Source: DASXMT01 sp963803065
Lineage (GTDB): Bacteria > Actinomycetota > Acidimicrobiia > Acidimicrobiales > RAAP-2
Assembly: GCA_963803065.1 (NCBI GenBank)
Contig: CAWDKW010000012.1
Coordinates: 1-64,000 of the forward strand
Direction of reading: 5' to 3'
DNA length: 64,000 nucleotides
Shown in pieces: positions 28,703 to 37,335 of this stretch (position 1 is its first letter; each line of letters begins with the position of its first letter). A program made the position numbers and the translations under genes. The notes below the pieces were generated by a model. That model made no database searches and had not been told where the DNA came from. It saw only the letters and a program-made list of their open reading frames with translations.

Positions 28703-29363
28703 GGCCGGAGGCGCGGTGCCGCTGTCGGCCGGTGCGGCGCCGGCGAGCGAGGATGAGCACCTCGACCGGGTCTTTACCGTTCCCAACCTGATCACGATGG
28801 TCAGGTTGGCCTGCATCCCCCTCTTCTTGTGGCTGCTCTTCGGAGCCCACCGCCAGACGTTGGCCGCCGTACTGCTCGGGGTCCTCGGGGCGACCGACTG
28901 GGTCGACGGCCACGTGGCCCGTCGGTTCCACCAGGTGTCGACGCTGGGCAAGGTGCTCGACCCGGTGGCGGACCGGGTCCTGGTCGGCACCTCGGTCATC
29001 TCCATCATCGTCTACGGCGCCGTCCCGGTCTGGTTCGGGGTCGCGACCATTGCCCGCGAAGTGGTCGTCTCCGTTGCCGTCTTGGCCTTGGCCTCGTTGG
29101 GCGCCAAGCGCATAGACGTGCTGTGGGTGGGAAAGGCGGGTACCTTCGCTCTCATGTTCTCGTACCCGGCCTTCCTGCTGAGCGACGGCTCGGCCCAGTG
29201 GCAGGCACCGTTCCACGTCTTTGCCTGGGTCAGCGGGATCATCGGTCTGGTCCTCGCCTGGATCGCAGCCGGCTCGTATATCCCCGTGGCCCGGCAGGCC
29301 CTGGCCGACGGCCGTCGGGCCCGCGCCACCGCCACCCCGGCCGGCTCCGAGGCCACCCGATGA
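28692..29363 (+). CDS. pgsA: CDP-alcohol phosphatidyltransferase (PgsA-like)
   Basis: This inner-membrane phospholipid synthase transfers a phosphatidyl group from CDP-diacylglycerol to an alcohol, probably glycerol 3-phosphate. The signature D-x2-D-G-x2-A-R-x8-G-x3-D-x3-D is complete in ATDWVDGHVARRFHQVSTLG and LDPVADR. Several membrane segments follow. GTG 28692 gives 223 aa but lacks a ribosome-binding site. ATG 28565 opens another frame (MDRAEALGAERVPLRADIV) with 24-nt repeats coding ASEPVPQS. The third repeat is 25 nt, and this extra base is just what is needed to pass from that frame into the PgsA frame. So the original start was probably 28565, with a later +1 insertion or sequencing error. 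Confidence 0.88.
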   Translation: MPQSAGGAVPLSAGAAPASEDEHLDRVFTVPNLITMVRLACIPLFLWLLFGAHRQTLAAVLLGVLGATDWVDGHVARRFHQVSTLGKVLDPVADRVLVGTSVISIIVYGAVPVWFGVATIAREVVVSVAVLALASLGAKRIDVLWVGKAGTFALMFSYPAFLLSDGSAQWQAPFHVFAWVSGIIGLVLAWIAAGSYIPVARQALADGRRARATATPAGSEATR

Positions 29364-31846
29364 AGGCGGTCATCATGGCCGGGGGCGAAGGCACCCGTCT
29401 GCGCCCGCTCACCTCGAACCAGCCCAAGCCCATGCTGCCCATGGCCAACGTGCCCATGATGGAGCACGTGGTGAACCTGCTCCGGACCCACGGGTTCGAG
29501 GACATCGTGGTCACCGTGGCGTTCATGGCCAACGCCATCCGGACCTACTTCGGGGACGGCTCGGAGTTCGGCGTGCGCATGGTCTACGCCACCGAGGAGA
29601 CGCCGCTCGGTACGGCCGGTTCCGTGCGCAACGCACGGGACGAGCTCGACGAGCGGTTCCTCGTCATCTCCGGCGACGTGCTCACCGACATCGACCTGTC
29701 CGAGGTGGTGGGCTTCCACCAGAAGCGCGGCGCTCTGGCCACGCTGGCCCTCAAGGCGGTCGACAACCCGCTCGAGTTCGGCATCGTCATCACCCGAGAG
29801 GACGGCTCGGTTGAGCGGTTCCTGGAGAAGCCGACCTGGGGCCAGGTGTTCAGCGACACCATCAACACCGGGATCTTCGTGCTCGAGCCCGAGATCTTCG
29901 ACTTCATCCCCGACGGCCGTCCGGTGGACTTCTCGGGCGAGACCTTCCCGGCCGTCCTCGAGGCCGAGAAGCCGCTCTACGGGTACGTGGCCGACGGCTA
30001 CTGGGAGGACGTGGGCACGCTGTCTGCCTATCTCCGGTCCCACCAGGACATCCTGGACGAGCGGGTCCAGGTGCAGATCGAGGGGTTCCCCCTCCGGCCC
30101 GGTGTGTGGTTGGGCAAGGGCACGGAGGTCGACCCGTCCGTGTCCATCGCCGGCCCTGCGGTCATCGGCGACAACTGCTTCATCGGCCCCGGGACACGAC
30201 TGGGCGAGTACTGCACCCTGGGCTCGAACATTCGGTTGGGGGACAATTCGTCGCTGCAGCGATCGGTCGTCCACGACAACGCCTACCTGGGCGCCGGGGT
30301 CCGCATCGAGGGCAGCGTGCTGGGCAGGAGCACCGACCTCCGACAAGGGGTGCGGTGCGAGGAGGGCGTCGTGCTGGGCGACGAGTGCTTCGTCGGTGCG
30401 CACGCCGAGCTCCGGCCGGGCGTCAAGGTCTACCCGTTCAAGACGGTCGAGGCCGGGGCCATCGTCAACTCATCGATCATCTGGGAGTCGCGCGGCGCTC
30501 GGACGCTCTTCGGCCGGGACGGGGTCCAGGGACTGGCCAACGTGGACATCAGCCCCGAGCTGGCCGTACGGCTGTCGATGGCCTGGGCCAGCACCATCGA
30601 GAAGGGGGCCACCATCTCGGCCTCCCGCGACACCAGCCGGGCCGCCCGGGTGCTCAAGCGGGCCATCATGGTCGGCTGCAACACGGTGGGTGTGAACGTG
30701 GACGACCTGGAGGCGGCCACGGTGCCGCTCACCAGGTTCCAGGTGCAGTCGTCGAGCAGCGTGGGAGGCCTCACCGTGCGGCTCGTCCCCGACGACCCCG
30801 AGTCGGTCGTGATCCGTTTCTTCGACAAGGACGGCATCGACCTCGACGAGGTGACCGAACGCAAGATCGAACGCCTGTACCACCGTGAGGAATTCCGCCG
30901 GGTCCTGGCCCGGGAGATCGGTGATATCGGCTTCCCGCCTCGTGCCCTCGAGTACTACACCGCGGCGTTGATCGACTCGGTCGACCTCTCGAGCACCAAG
31001 TCCGCCGATGTCAAGCTGGTGCTCGACTACTCGTTCGGCACCTCGAGTTTCGTCATGCCCAGCCTCTTGGCCAAGGTGGAGGCCGAGGTCCTGGTGGTCA
31101 ACCCGTACGCCAACACCAAAGGCGTCGTGTCCTTCGATCGACAGGCCAGCGGCACCCGGGTGGCCGACCTGGTCCGGGCGTCGGGCGCCCATCTCGGGGC
31201 GGTGATCGACCCCGGGGGCGAGCACGTGATGGTGGTCGATGACAAGGGGCACGCGCTGACCGACGACGAGGCCCTGCTGGTCCTGCTGCAGTTGGTCACC
31301 CAGACCCACCCGAGCGCCCGGGTGGCCCTGCCGGTGGCCGTGAGCCGGGCGGCCGAGACCATCTGCGCGGAGGCCGGGGCCGAGATCATCTGGACCAAGC
31401 TCTCCGCCGCGAGTCTCATGGAGGTGGCGGCAAGCGAGCACGTGACCTTCGCGGCCAGCCAGACCGGCGGGTTCATCTTCCCCCATTTCCTCCCCGCCTA
31501 CGATGCCGCCGCCACCCTGGTCAACCTGGTGGCCATGCTGACCCAGACCGGCCAACGGCTGTCGGCCATGGTGGCCGCCCTGCCCCGGGTCCACATCGCC
31601 CACCACTCGGTGCACACCCCGTGGGAGCAGAAGGGCATGCTCATGCGGACCCTGGTCGAGCGCTCGTCCGGGCGCGACCTCGTCCTGGTGGACGGGGTGA
31701 AGGTGCTCGAGGAGGACGGCTGGGCGCTGATCCTGCCCGACCCCGAGGAGCCGGTGACCCACGTCTGGGCCGAGGGCCCGAGCGATGCCGCGGCCGAATC
31801 CAGGGCCCAGGAGTACTCGGTGCGGATCCGGCAGCTCCTTCGCTGA
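29360..31846 (+). CDS. Mannose-1-phosphate guanylyltransferase / phosphomannomutase-like fusion
   Basis: This 828-aa protein starts at ATG 29360, overlapping the pgsA stop. Residues 1-235 form a nucleotidyltransferase (MKAVIMAGGEGTRLRPLTSN, QPKPMLPMANVPMMEHVV). Residues ~255-365 form a left-handed beta-helix of hexapeptide repeats. Residues ~385-828 form a phosphohexomutase-like region with SASRDTSRAARVLKRAI at the usual phosphoserine site. The metal loop, normally DxDGDR, reads IDPGGEHVMVVD, so mutase activity is doubtful. The likely product is GDP-mannose or a related NDP-sugar for glycans. Actinobacteria share this fusion, and exact sugar specificity cannot be told from sequence alone. Confidence 0.85.
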   Translation: MKAVIMAGGEGTRLRPLTSNQPKPMLPMANVPMMEHVVNLLRTHGFEDIVVTVAFMANAIRTYFGDGSEFGVRMVYATEETPLGTAGSVRNARDELDERFLVISGDVLTDIDLSEVVGFHQKRGALATLALKAVDNPLEFGIVITREDGSVERFLEKPTWGQVFSDTINTGIFVLEPEIFDFIPDGRPVDFSGETFPAVLEAEKPLYGYVADGYWEDVGTLSAYLRSHQDILDERVQVQIEGFPLRPGVWLGKGTEVDPSVSIAGPAVIGDNCFIGPGTRLGEYCTLGSNIRLGDNSSLQRSVVHDNAYLGAGVRIEGSVLGRSTDLRQGVRCEEGVVLGDECFVGAHAELRPGVKVYPFKTVEAGAIVNSSIIWESRGARTLFGRDGVQGLANVDISPELAVRLSMAWASTIEKGATISASRDTSRAARVLKRAIMVGCNTVGVNVDDLEAATVPLTRFQVQSSSSVGGLTVRLVPDDPESVVIRFFDKDGIDLDEVTERKIERLYHREEFRRVLAREIGDIGFPPRALEYYTAALIDSVDLSSTKSADVKLVLDYSFGTSSFVMPSLLAKVEAEVLVVNPYANTKGVVSFDRQASGTRVADLVRASGAHLGAVIDPGGEHVMVVDDKGHALTDDEALLVLLQLVTQTHPSARVALPVAVSRAAETICAEAGAEIIWTKLSAASLMEVAASEHVTFAASQTGGFIFPHFLPAYDAAATLVNLVAMLTQTGQRLSAMVAALPRVHIAHHSVHTPWEQKGMLMRTLVERSSGRDLVLVDGVKVLEEDGWALILPDPEEPVTHVWAEGPSDAAAESRAQEYSVRIRQLLR

Positions 31847-31913
31847 TTGGGCTGGTGACGGCTCCTTTGGCGCCGGAGGCACCAGGCGGTCGGGTCGGGT
31901 AGGGTCCGCAGGC

Positions 31914-32294
31914 ATGAATGTGCCCGACGAACTCCGATATTCCTCCGACCACGAGTGGGCGCGCTCCGAAGGCGGGCGCGTCCGGGTCGGCATCACCGAC
32001 TACGCCCAGGACGCCCTGGGCGATGTCGTCTTCGTCGACCTGCCGGCCGTGGGCACCTCGGTGGATGCAGGAGGGACGTTGGGCGAGGTCGAGTCGACCA
32101 AGTCGGTGTCCGAGGTCTATGCGCCGATCGCCGGCGAGATCGTGACAGTGAACGAGGAATTGGCGGGGGCACCGGAGCGCCTGAACGAGGATCCCTACGG
32201 CGCGGGGTGGATCTGCGAGATCGCGCCTGCCGACGCGGCCGCCGTCGATGCGCTCCTGGACGCCGGGGCCTACCGGGCTCTGACCACCGACTGA
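31914..32294 (+). CDS. gcvH: Glycine cleavage system H protein
   Basis: This 126-aa lipoyl carrier shuttles the aminomethyl group between the P, T and L proteins. The lipoylated lysine is in LGEVESTKSVSEVYAP. YSSDHEWARSE and the C-terminal DPYGAGWICEIAP are typical. Length is normal. gcvT and gcvP are not in the window. It is followed by garA-like and ftsR genes, a gene order common in actinobacteria. No glycine riboswitch is seen in the 67-nt gap upstream. Confidence 0.95.
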   Translation: MNVPDELRYSSDHEWARSEGGRVRVGITDYAQDALGDVVFVDLPAVGTSVDAGGTLGEVESTKSVSEVYAPIAGEIVTVNEELAGAPERLNEDPYGAGWICEIAPADAAAVDALLDAGAYRALTTD

Positions 32295-32347
32295 CGTGCC
32301 CCGACCGGCCCAGGCCGGGAAAGACCAGGAGGATCGAAACGACTACC

Positions 32348-32830
32348 GTGGATCATGTGTTCTGCCACAACTGCGGCCATCGGAATCCGCTCGGGGTGAA
32401 TTTCTGCTCGTCGTGTGGTGCGGTCCTGGTCGAGGCCACGTCGGATACGACGGTCACCATCCAGCCCGTCGAGGAGCTGGCCGACCCGAACGACGACGAT
32501 GCAGCGGTCACCCTGCTCGAGCTGCCTCGTGGCGTCGGCATGTTGGTCGTCAAGCGAGGGCCGAACACCGGCAGCCGGTACATACTGGACTCCGAATTGA
32601 CAAGAGCGGGTCGACACCCAGAAAGCGATATCTTTCTCGACGACATCACGGTGTCCCGGCGTCACGCCGAGTTCACCACCGGCGAGGAGGGGACGACGGT
32701 GCGGGACGTAGGCTCGTTGAACGGTACATATGTCAATCGGGAACGGATCGACGAGGCTCTGCTGGCCAGTGGAGACGAAGTCCAAATTGGCAAGTTCAAG
32801 CTGTTGTATCTGTTGGCCGCGGGCGAATGA
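32348..32830 (+). CDS. Zinc-ribbon and FHA-domain protein (GarA-like)
   Basis: This 160-aa phosphothreonine-binding regulator has an N-terminal zinc ribbon with two CxxC pairs (FCHNCGHRNPLGVNFCSSCG). The C-terminal FHA domain at ~70-150 contains SRYILDSELTRAGRHPESDI, TVSRRHAEF and VGSLNGTYVNRERI. GarA in mycobacteria controls 2-oxoglutarate and glutamate enzymes. korAB and gltBD in this window would be plausible partners, but that is inference. The TxxT phospho-motif of GarA is not obvious here. GTG 32348 is 15 nt after AGGAGG (32327-32332), so the start is uncertain. Confidence 0.87.
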   Translation: MDHVFCHNCGHRNPLGVNFCSSCGAVLVEATSDTTVTIQPVEELADPNDDDAAVTLLELPRGVGMLVVKRGPNTGSRYILDSELTRAGRHPESDIFLDDITVSRRHAEFTTGEEGTTVRDVGSLNGTYVNRERIDEALLASGDEVQIGKFKLLYLLAAGE

Positions 32831-32870
32831 GTACGGGCGCCATCGGGGTTCCCGCTGAGGTGAGGTGCGA

Positions 32871-34196
32871 GTGAGCTCACGCTCCTACCTGTCCATCGGC
32901 GATGTGCTGACCCTGTTACGCCAGGAGTTCCCCGACATCACCATCTCCAAGATCCGGTTCCTCGAGAGCCAGGGTCTGGTCAATCCCGAGCGGACCCCGT
33001 CGGGCTATCGGAAGTTCTACGAGCACGACGTGGAACGTCTGCGATGGGTCCTCCGCCAGCAGCGGGAGCATTTCTTGCCGCTGAAGGTGATCAAGGACCG
33101 TCTCGACGACGGATCCGAGGAGGCCAACGGATCCGAGGAGGCCAACGGGTCCGGCGGTACGAAGGACACTGAGGTCGGGGCACCCGTCGAGGAAGCCACC
33201 GTCCCGACGCCGGCGGCTGGAGTGTCGAGAGCGGCCATCGAGGCCCGGGTGCATGCCGCCGACCGTGGCACACCCGGTACCGACCGGGCCGAGCCCGGCC
33301 CGGCGGGTGGCGCCGGTGAGCCGCCGGCAACGACCGGAACGGGGCAGCCCCCCGACGGTACGGCGTCGCCCGACGCGGCAGACCGCCGACAGGCCGATCC
33401 GGTGCTGGTCGGGCAGGCCGCGGCCAGGCGGGCACCGGGCCGACCGGGTGCACCCGGTCCATCGGGCCAATCGGCGTCCGAGAGGCCAACGGCCGGGGGT
33501 GGCGGTCCGGGGCTGCCCGGTATCGAGGCCAACCCCGCACGGGCGGCGTCGGGCTCGGCCCGCTCGGCCTCATCCCGGGGCGGCCGGGCCGAAGCGCAAA
33601 GCCGGTCGTCGGCCTCCCGATCGAGCCGTTCGGGGGGCCCATCGACCGAGGCCCCCCATCCGGCCCCGGCGGCCACCTCCCAACCCGAGCCGGCATCGGA
33701 TGCACCCCCTGGGGCCTCTCCAGAGCCGCCAGCGCCCTCGAGCTCGACCGCAGGATCCCCGCCGTCGCCGGCTCGGAGTGGAGCGGCCAGCGAGGGACGC
33801 CCGCCCGACCTGACCGGCGCCAGCCTGACCTTGGCCGAGCTGGCCGCGGCCAGTGGTCTGGGCGAGGACGTGCTCGAGCAGCTCCGCGAGTACGGGTTGC
33901 TCGCCGCCACCCAGGTCGGCGGGGCCGAGTACTTCGACGAGGACTGTCTGGCTATCGCCAACCTGGCTGCCGGGTTCGCTCGCTACGGTGTGGAGCCGCG
34001 CCACCTCCGTCTGTACAAAAACACGGCCGACCGCGAGGCAGGATTCATCGAGCAGATCGTTTTGCCCCTGGTCAGACAGCGAAATCCCGAGGCTCGCCAG
34101 CGGGCCGGACGCACCGCGGACGAGCTGATGGAGCTCGGCCAGGGACTCCGCAGCACGTTGTTGCGAGGTGCGATCCGCGACCTGCTCGGTGGGTGA
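32871..34196 (+). CDS. ftsR: FtsR-type MerR-family regulator with long disordered linker
   Basis: FtsR regulates ftsZ and cell division in corynebacteria. GTG 32871 (VSSRSYLSIGDVLTLL) lies 5 nt after GAGG, while GTG 32865 adds two residues. The 441-aa protein has a MerR helix-turn-helix at ~6-75 (TISKIRFLESQGLVNPERTP, SGYRKFYEHDVERLRW). A Pro/Ala/Ser/Gly-rich linker of about 220 residues follows (~80-300), then a second MerR-like C-terminal domain (LTLAELAAASGLGEDVLEQL, EYFDEDCLAIANLAAGFARY). Relatives have a linker of only a few tens of residues. A 15-codon ORF from ATG 32827, overlapping the FHA stop, ends at TGA 32872-32874, overlapping this start, so translation may be coupled. Confidence 0.88.
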   Translation: MSSRSYLSIGDVLTLLRQEFPDITISKIRFLESQGLVNPERTPSGYRKFYEHDVERLRWVLRQQREHFLPLKVIKDRLDDGSEEANGSEEANGSGGTKDTEVGAPVEEATVPTPAAGVSRAAIEARVHAADRGTPGTDRAEPGPAGGAGEPPATTGTGQPPDGTASPDAADRRQADPVLVGQAAARRAPGRPGAPGPSGQSASERPTAGGGGPGLPGIEANPARAASGSARSASSRGGRAEAQSRSSASRSSRSGGPSTEAPHPAPAATSQPEPASDAPPGASPEPPAPSSSTAGSPPSPARSGAASEGRPPDLTGASLTLAELAAASGLGEDVLEQLREYGLLAATQVGGAEYFDEDCLAIANLAAGFARYGVEPRHLRLYKNTADREAGFIEQIVLPLVRQRNPEARQRAGRTADELMELGQGLRSTLLRGAIRDLLGG

Positions 34197-34318
34197 CCGC
34201 ATGGCCCACCTCTCGCTCGACCGGGCCAAGGCCTCCGTCTTCCTCGTTGCCTCGACGCGCGGCGCCGACGCGCCGAACCTGACCGCGGAAATCGCGCCCG
34301 GCGAGTAAGTTGCAACGC

Positions 34319-34852
34319 ATGGTCGAAGTGCGACTTCGGGCGGTGCGGGTGGATCTGCAGTCGAACACGCCCGTGCTCCTTTTGCAGGAGTCTGAGGTGC
34401 TCGGGCGGACATTGCCCATCTTCATCGGCGCCCCGGAGGCGACGGCAATCGCCTTCGCCCTCCAGGGCATGGACACGCCCCGTCCCATGACCCACGACCT
34501 CATCCGGGACCTGCTCGACGCGCTGGGTGCCGATGTGGTCCGCGTCGTCATCACCGAGTTGCGCACGTCGACTTACTATGCCGAGATCGTGCTGCGCCAC
34601 GGTGGCACCGAGGTCCCTGTCTCGGCCCGACCGTCCGACGCCGTAGCTGTCGCCGTGCGGACGGGGACCCCCCTCTACGTCGCCGACGAGCTCATGGATG
34701 CCGAGGGCATCATGTTGCCGGCCGAAGACGAGGAGGACGAGGACGAGGCAGCCGAGTACGACGAGGACGGTGAGCAGGAGAACCCCGAAGAGGTGGTGGG
34801 CGAGTTCCGGAACTTCCTCGACACCATCCGCCCCGAGGACTTCTCCCCGTAG
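34319..34852 (+). CDS. Bifunctional nuclease (BFN, DUF151) domain protein
   Basis: This 177-aa protein has one BFN domain over residues ~1-130 (MVEVRLRAVRVDLQSNTPVL, LPIFIGAPEATAIAFALQG, RPMTHDLIRDLLDALGADV, ARPSDAVAVAVRTG). A very acidic tail follows (EDEEDEDEAAEYDEDGEQE). Plant relatives have DNase and RNase activity, and the bacterial role is not settled. ATG 34319 is preferred to TTG 34310. It lies behind ftsR in the usual actinobacterial order. A 35-codon ORF (34201-34308) between them is of unknown value. Confidence 0.9.
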   Translation: MVEVRLRAVRVDLQSNTPVLLLQESEVLGRTLPIFIGAPEATAIAFALQGMDTPRPMTHDLIRDLLDALGADVVRVVITELRTSTYYAEIVLRHGGTEVPVSARPSDAVAVAVRTGTPLYVADELMDAEGIMLPAEDEEDEDEAAEYDEDGEQENPEEVVGEFRNFLDTIRPEDFSP

Positions 34853-34996
34853 CCCGGTCGAGAGCGGCCGGAGGCCGAGGCCGTGGGGGACCGCTAGGTC
34901 CGAGGACGGGACGCTACCGCCTCCGTGGCCGGCGAGCGCGATCCAACAGCCATCGTGCACCCGGCGACCGGTTGCGCGACTGGTGACATTCCAGCC

Positions 34997-37306
34997 ATGA
35001 CCGGCTCCGAACCCGTCCGCACTGCCGCGCCCAGTGGATCGTGGCCCTCGCCGTTCTCGGCCGCGGCAGTGGCTGCCGGCAAGGTGTCCCGCAGCGGGCT
35101 GCAGGTCGACGGCCGGTGGGCCTACTGGCTCGAGAGCCGCCCCGACGAGGGAGGTCGCCAGGTCCTGGTCCGGGCCAGTGCAACCGAGGGGCCAACCGAC
35201 GTCTCCCCGCCGGGTCGGAGCATCCGCTCGCGCGTCCACGAGTACGGCGGTGGGTCGGCCACGGTCGAGGACGGAACGCTGTTCTACGTCGACCAAGCGG
35301 ACCAGCGCCTGTACCGCTGGGAGATCGCTTCGACCGCGCTCCCGACCGGCACCCCGACGACTTCGGCGACAGCTCACACGGCCGGCACACCGACAGCCCT
35401 GAGCGCCCCGACCGGACTGAGCGCACCGACCGCCATTGACACGCTGACCGTGCTGACCACCGAGCTCGCCCCGGTCGCCCTGACCACCGCCTCTTCGGGT
35501 GACCGATCCGTTCGCTACGCCGACGGCCGGCTCTCGGCGGACGGCGGGTGGTTCATCTGCGTCGAGGAGCGCCACGGCCCCGAAGGCGTGGGCCATGGGA
35601 TCGTCGCCGTGGATGCCCGGGGCTCATTGGTTGTCGTCCCTGTGCTCGACGGACGAGATTTCTATGCCGCTCCTCGGCCGTCGCCCGACGGCGCCGAACT
35701 GGCCTGGTTGAGCTGGGACCATCCACAGATGCCCTGGGACGGCTGTGAGCTCTGGGTGGGTCGGTGGCTCGATGACGACGGCGGCCCGAGGGTCGCCGAG
35801 GCTCGATGCGTCGCCGGGGGCACCGACGTGTCGATCGGCCAACCGACCTGGTGCCGGGACGGGTCGCTCGTCTACGCCTCCGACCAGGCTGGATGGTGGC
35901 AGCCCCATCGGGTCGAGCGCGTCGGCGACGAGGGCCGGGAGTGGGCGGCCCCCTCGGCCCTGGTGTCCGACCGGGCCGAATTCCACGGCCCCGACTGGGT
36001 GCTCGGGCAATGCACCATGAGCGAGCTGCCCGATGGCGCATTGGCTTGCCGGAGGCATGCGGAGGGGTTCGATCAGCTGGTCAGGATCCCACCGCCCTCC
36101 GACTCCCCGGCCGCCGAGCTCGAGGTCTTGCCCCAACCGTGCGTCGCCATCTCCGGTGTCTCGACCACCGACGAGGGCGACGTGCTGGTCCTCGGGGCCA
36201 CGGCCACCGCCGGACCCTCGGTCTATGCCGTCAGGGCCGCTCCAGCCGACGCGCACCCCCACGCCGGCGCCCACGCCTCTGCCGTGGGCGCCGCTCCAGC
36301 CGACGCCAATCCCCGTTCCGACGCCGAGGAAGACGCCCCCAGCCCGACGGCCAACCGATCCGATCCTGACCGATCCGATCCTGACCGATCCGATCAATAC
36401 AGCCCCCCGCTCGCCTCCGAGCAGGCACGACTGCTGAGCGCCGCCCCCACGCTGGCCGTAGCGGCCGCTGACGTCGCCGTGGCCGAACCCGTGGAGGCCA
36501 CCAGCCCCGACGGTCCCGTCCACAGCCTCTTCTACGCCCCAACCAGCTCTGGGCGCCAGACCCCATCCGGTTCGGCGCCCCCGCTGGTGGTCATGTGCCA
36601 CGGCGGCCCCACGGCCGCGGCCGATCCCGGGTTCGACCCCCTGGTCCAGTACTTCACGAGCCGCGGCCTGGCCGTGCTCGCCGTCAACTACCGGGGGAGC
36701 GCCGGCTACGGGCGCGCCTACCGGCAGCGGCTGCGAGGGCTGTGGGGGATCGCCGACATCGACGACTGCGTGGCCGCCGCAGTCTCGCTGGCCGAGGCCG
36801 GCAGGGTGGACGGCGACCGGATGGTCGTCCGGGGCACCAGCGCCGGGGGTCTCACCGCGCTGGGCGCCCTCGTCCGCTCGGATCGATTCGCCGGCGCCGC
36901 GGCCTGGTACGGCGTCACCGACCTCGAGGCTCTGGCCGCCGAGACCCACGACTTCGAGTCGAGCTACGTCGACAGCCTGGTGGGGCCGCTGCCGCAGGCA
37001 TTGGCGACCTATCGCGAGCGTTCACCTATCCACCACGCCGACCGCGTCACCGGCGCCGTCCTCCTCCTCCAGGGACTGGATGACCCCGTCGTCCCCGCCG
37101 CCCAGGCGGAGCGTTTTGCCGCCGCCCTGCGGGCCCACGGCGTCGATTGCCGGTACCGGGCCTTTCCCGGCGAGTCGCACGGGTTCCGGAGGGCCGAGAC
37201 CCTGCGTGCCGCGCTCACCGCCGAGCTCGCCTTTTACGCTGCCATCCTGGGGTTCGAGCCGCCCGAGGATCGGGGTGGTACCGGTGAGGTGCCGGAGGAT
37301 GCCTGA
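34997..37306 (+). CDS. S9 family prolyl oligopeptidase-type peptidase
   Basis: This 769-aa protein from ATG 34997 (MTGSEPVRTAAPSGSWPSPF) has an N-terminal beta-propeller (~20-490) and a C-terminal alpha/beta hydrolase (~510-755). The hydrolase has the nucleophile in VRGTSAGGLTALG, Asp in GLDDPVVPA and His in FPGESHGFRRAETL. It probably cleaves short peptides as a dipeptidyl or acylaminoacyl peptidase in the cytoplasm, and no signal peptide is seen. Relatives have ~620-660 residues. The excess comes from repeat inserts in the propeller, for example GTPTALSAPTGLSAPT and the 15-bp repeat coding RSDPD (36355-36397). Such inserts are likely surface loops. Confidence 0.88.
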   Translation: MTGSEPVRTAAPSGSWPSPFSAAAVAAGKVSRSGLQVDGRWAYWLESRPDEGGRQVLVRASATEGPTDVSPPGRSIRSRVHEYGGGSATVEDGTLFYVDQADQRLYRWEIASTALPTGTPTTSATAHTAGTPTALSAPTGLSAPTAIDTLTVLTTELAPVALTTASSGDRSVRYADGRLSADGGWFICVEERHGPEGVGHGIVAVDARGSLVVVPVLDGRDFYAAPRPSPDGAELAWLSWDHPQMPWDGCELWVGRWLDDDGGPRVAEARCVAGGTDVSIGQPTWCRDGSLVYASDQAGWWQPHRVERVGDEGREWAAPSALVSDRAEFHGPDWVLGQCTMSELPDGALACRRHAEGFDQLVRIPPPSDSPAAELEVLPQPCVAISGVSTTDEGDVLVLGATATAGPSVYAVRAAPADAHPHAGAHASAVGAAPADANPRSDAEEDAPSPTANRSDPDRSDPDRSDQYSPPLASEQARLLSAAPTLAVAAADVAVAEPVEATSPDGPVHSLFYAPTSSGRQTPSGSAPPLVVMCHGGPTAAADPGFDPLVQYFTSRGLAVLAVNYRGSAGYGRAYRQRLRGLWGIADIDDCVAAAVSLAEAGRVDGDRMVVRGTSAGGLTALGALVRSDRFAGAAAWYGVTDLEALAAETHDFESSYVDSLVGPLPQALATYRERSPIHHADRVTGAVLLLQGLDDPVVPAAQAERFAAALRAHGVDCRYRAFPGESHGFRRAETLRAALTAELAFYAAILGFEPPEDRGGTGEVPEDA

Positions 37307-37335
37307 GAGGCCGACGAGGACCCGATGAGAACCCG

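Noticed and set aside
31847..31913. Glycine riboswitch before gcvH
   Set aside because: The gap is only 67 nt and has no tandem aptamer pattern.
34201..34308. 35-codon ORF between ftsR and the BFN gene as a real gene
   Set aside because: There is no ribosome-binding site and no recognisable sequence. It is kept only as a remark.
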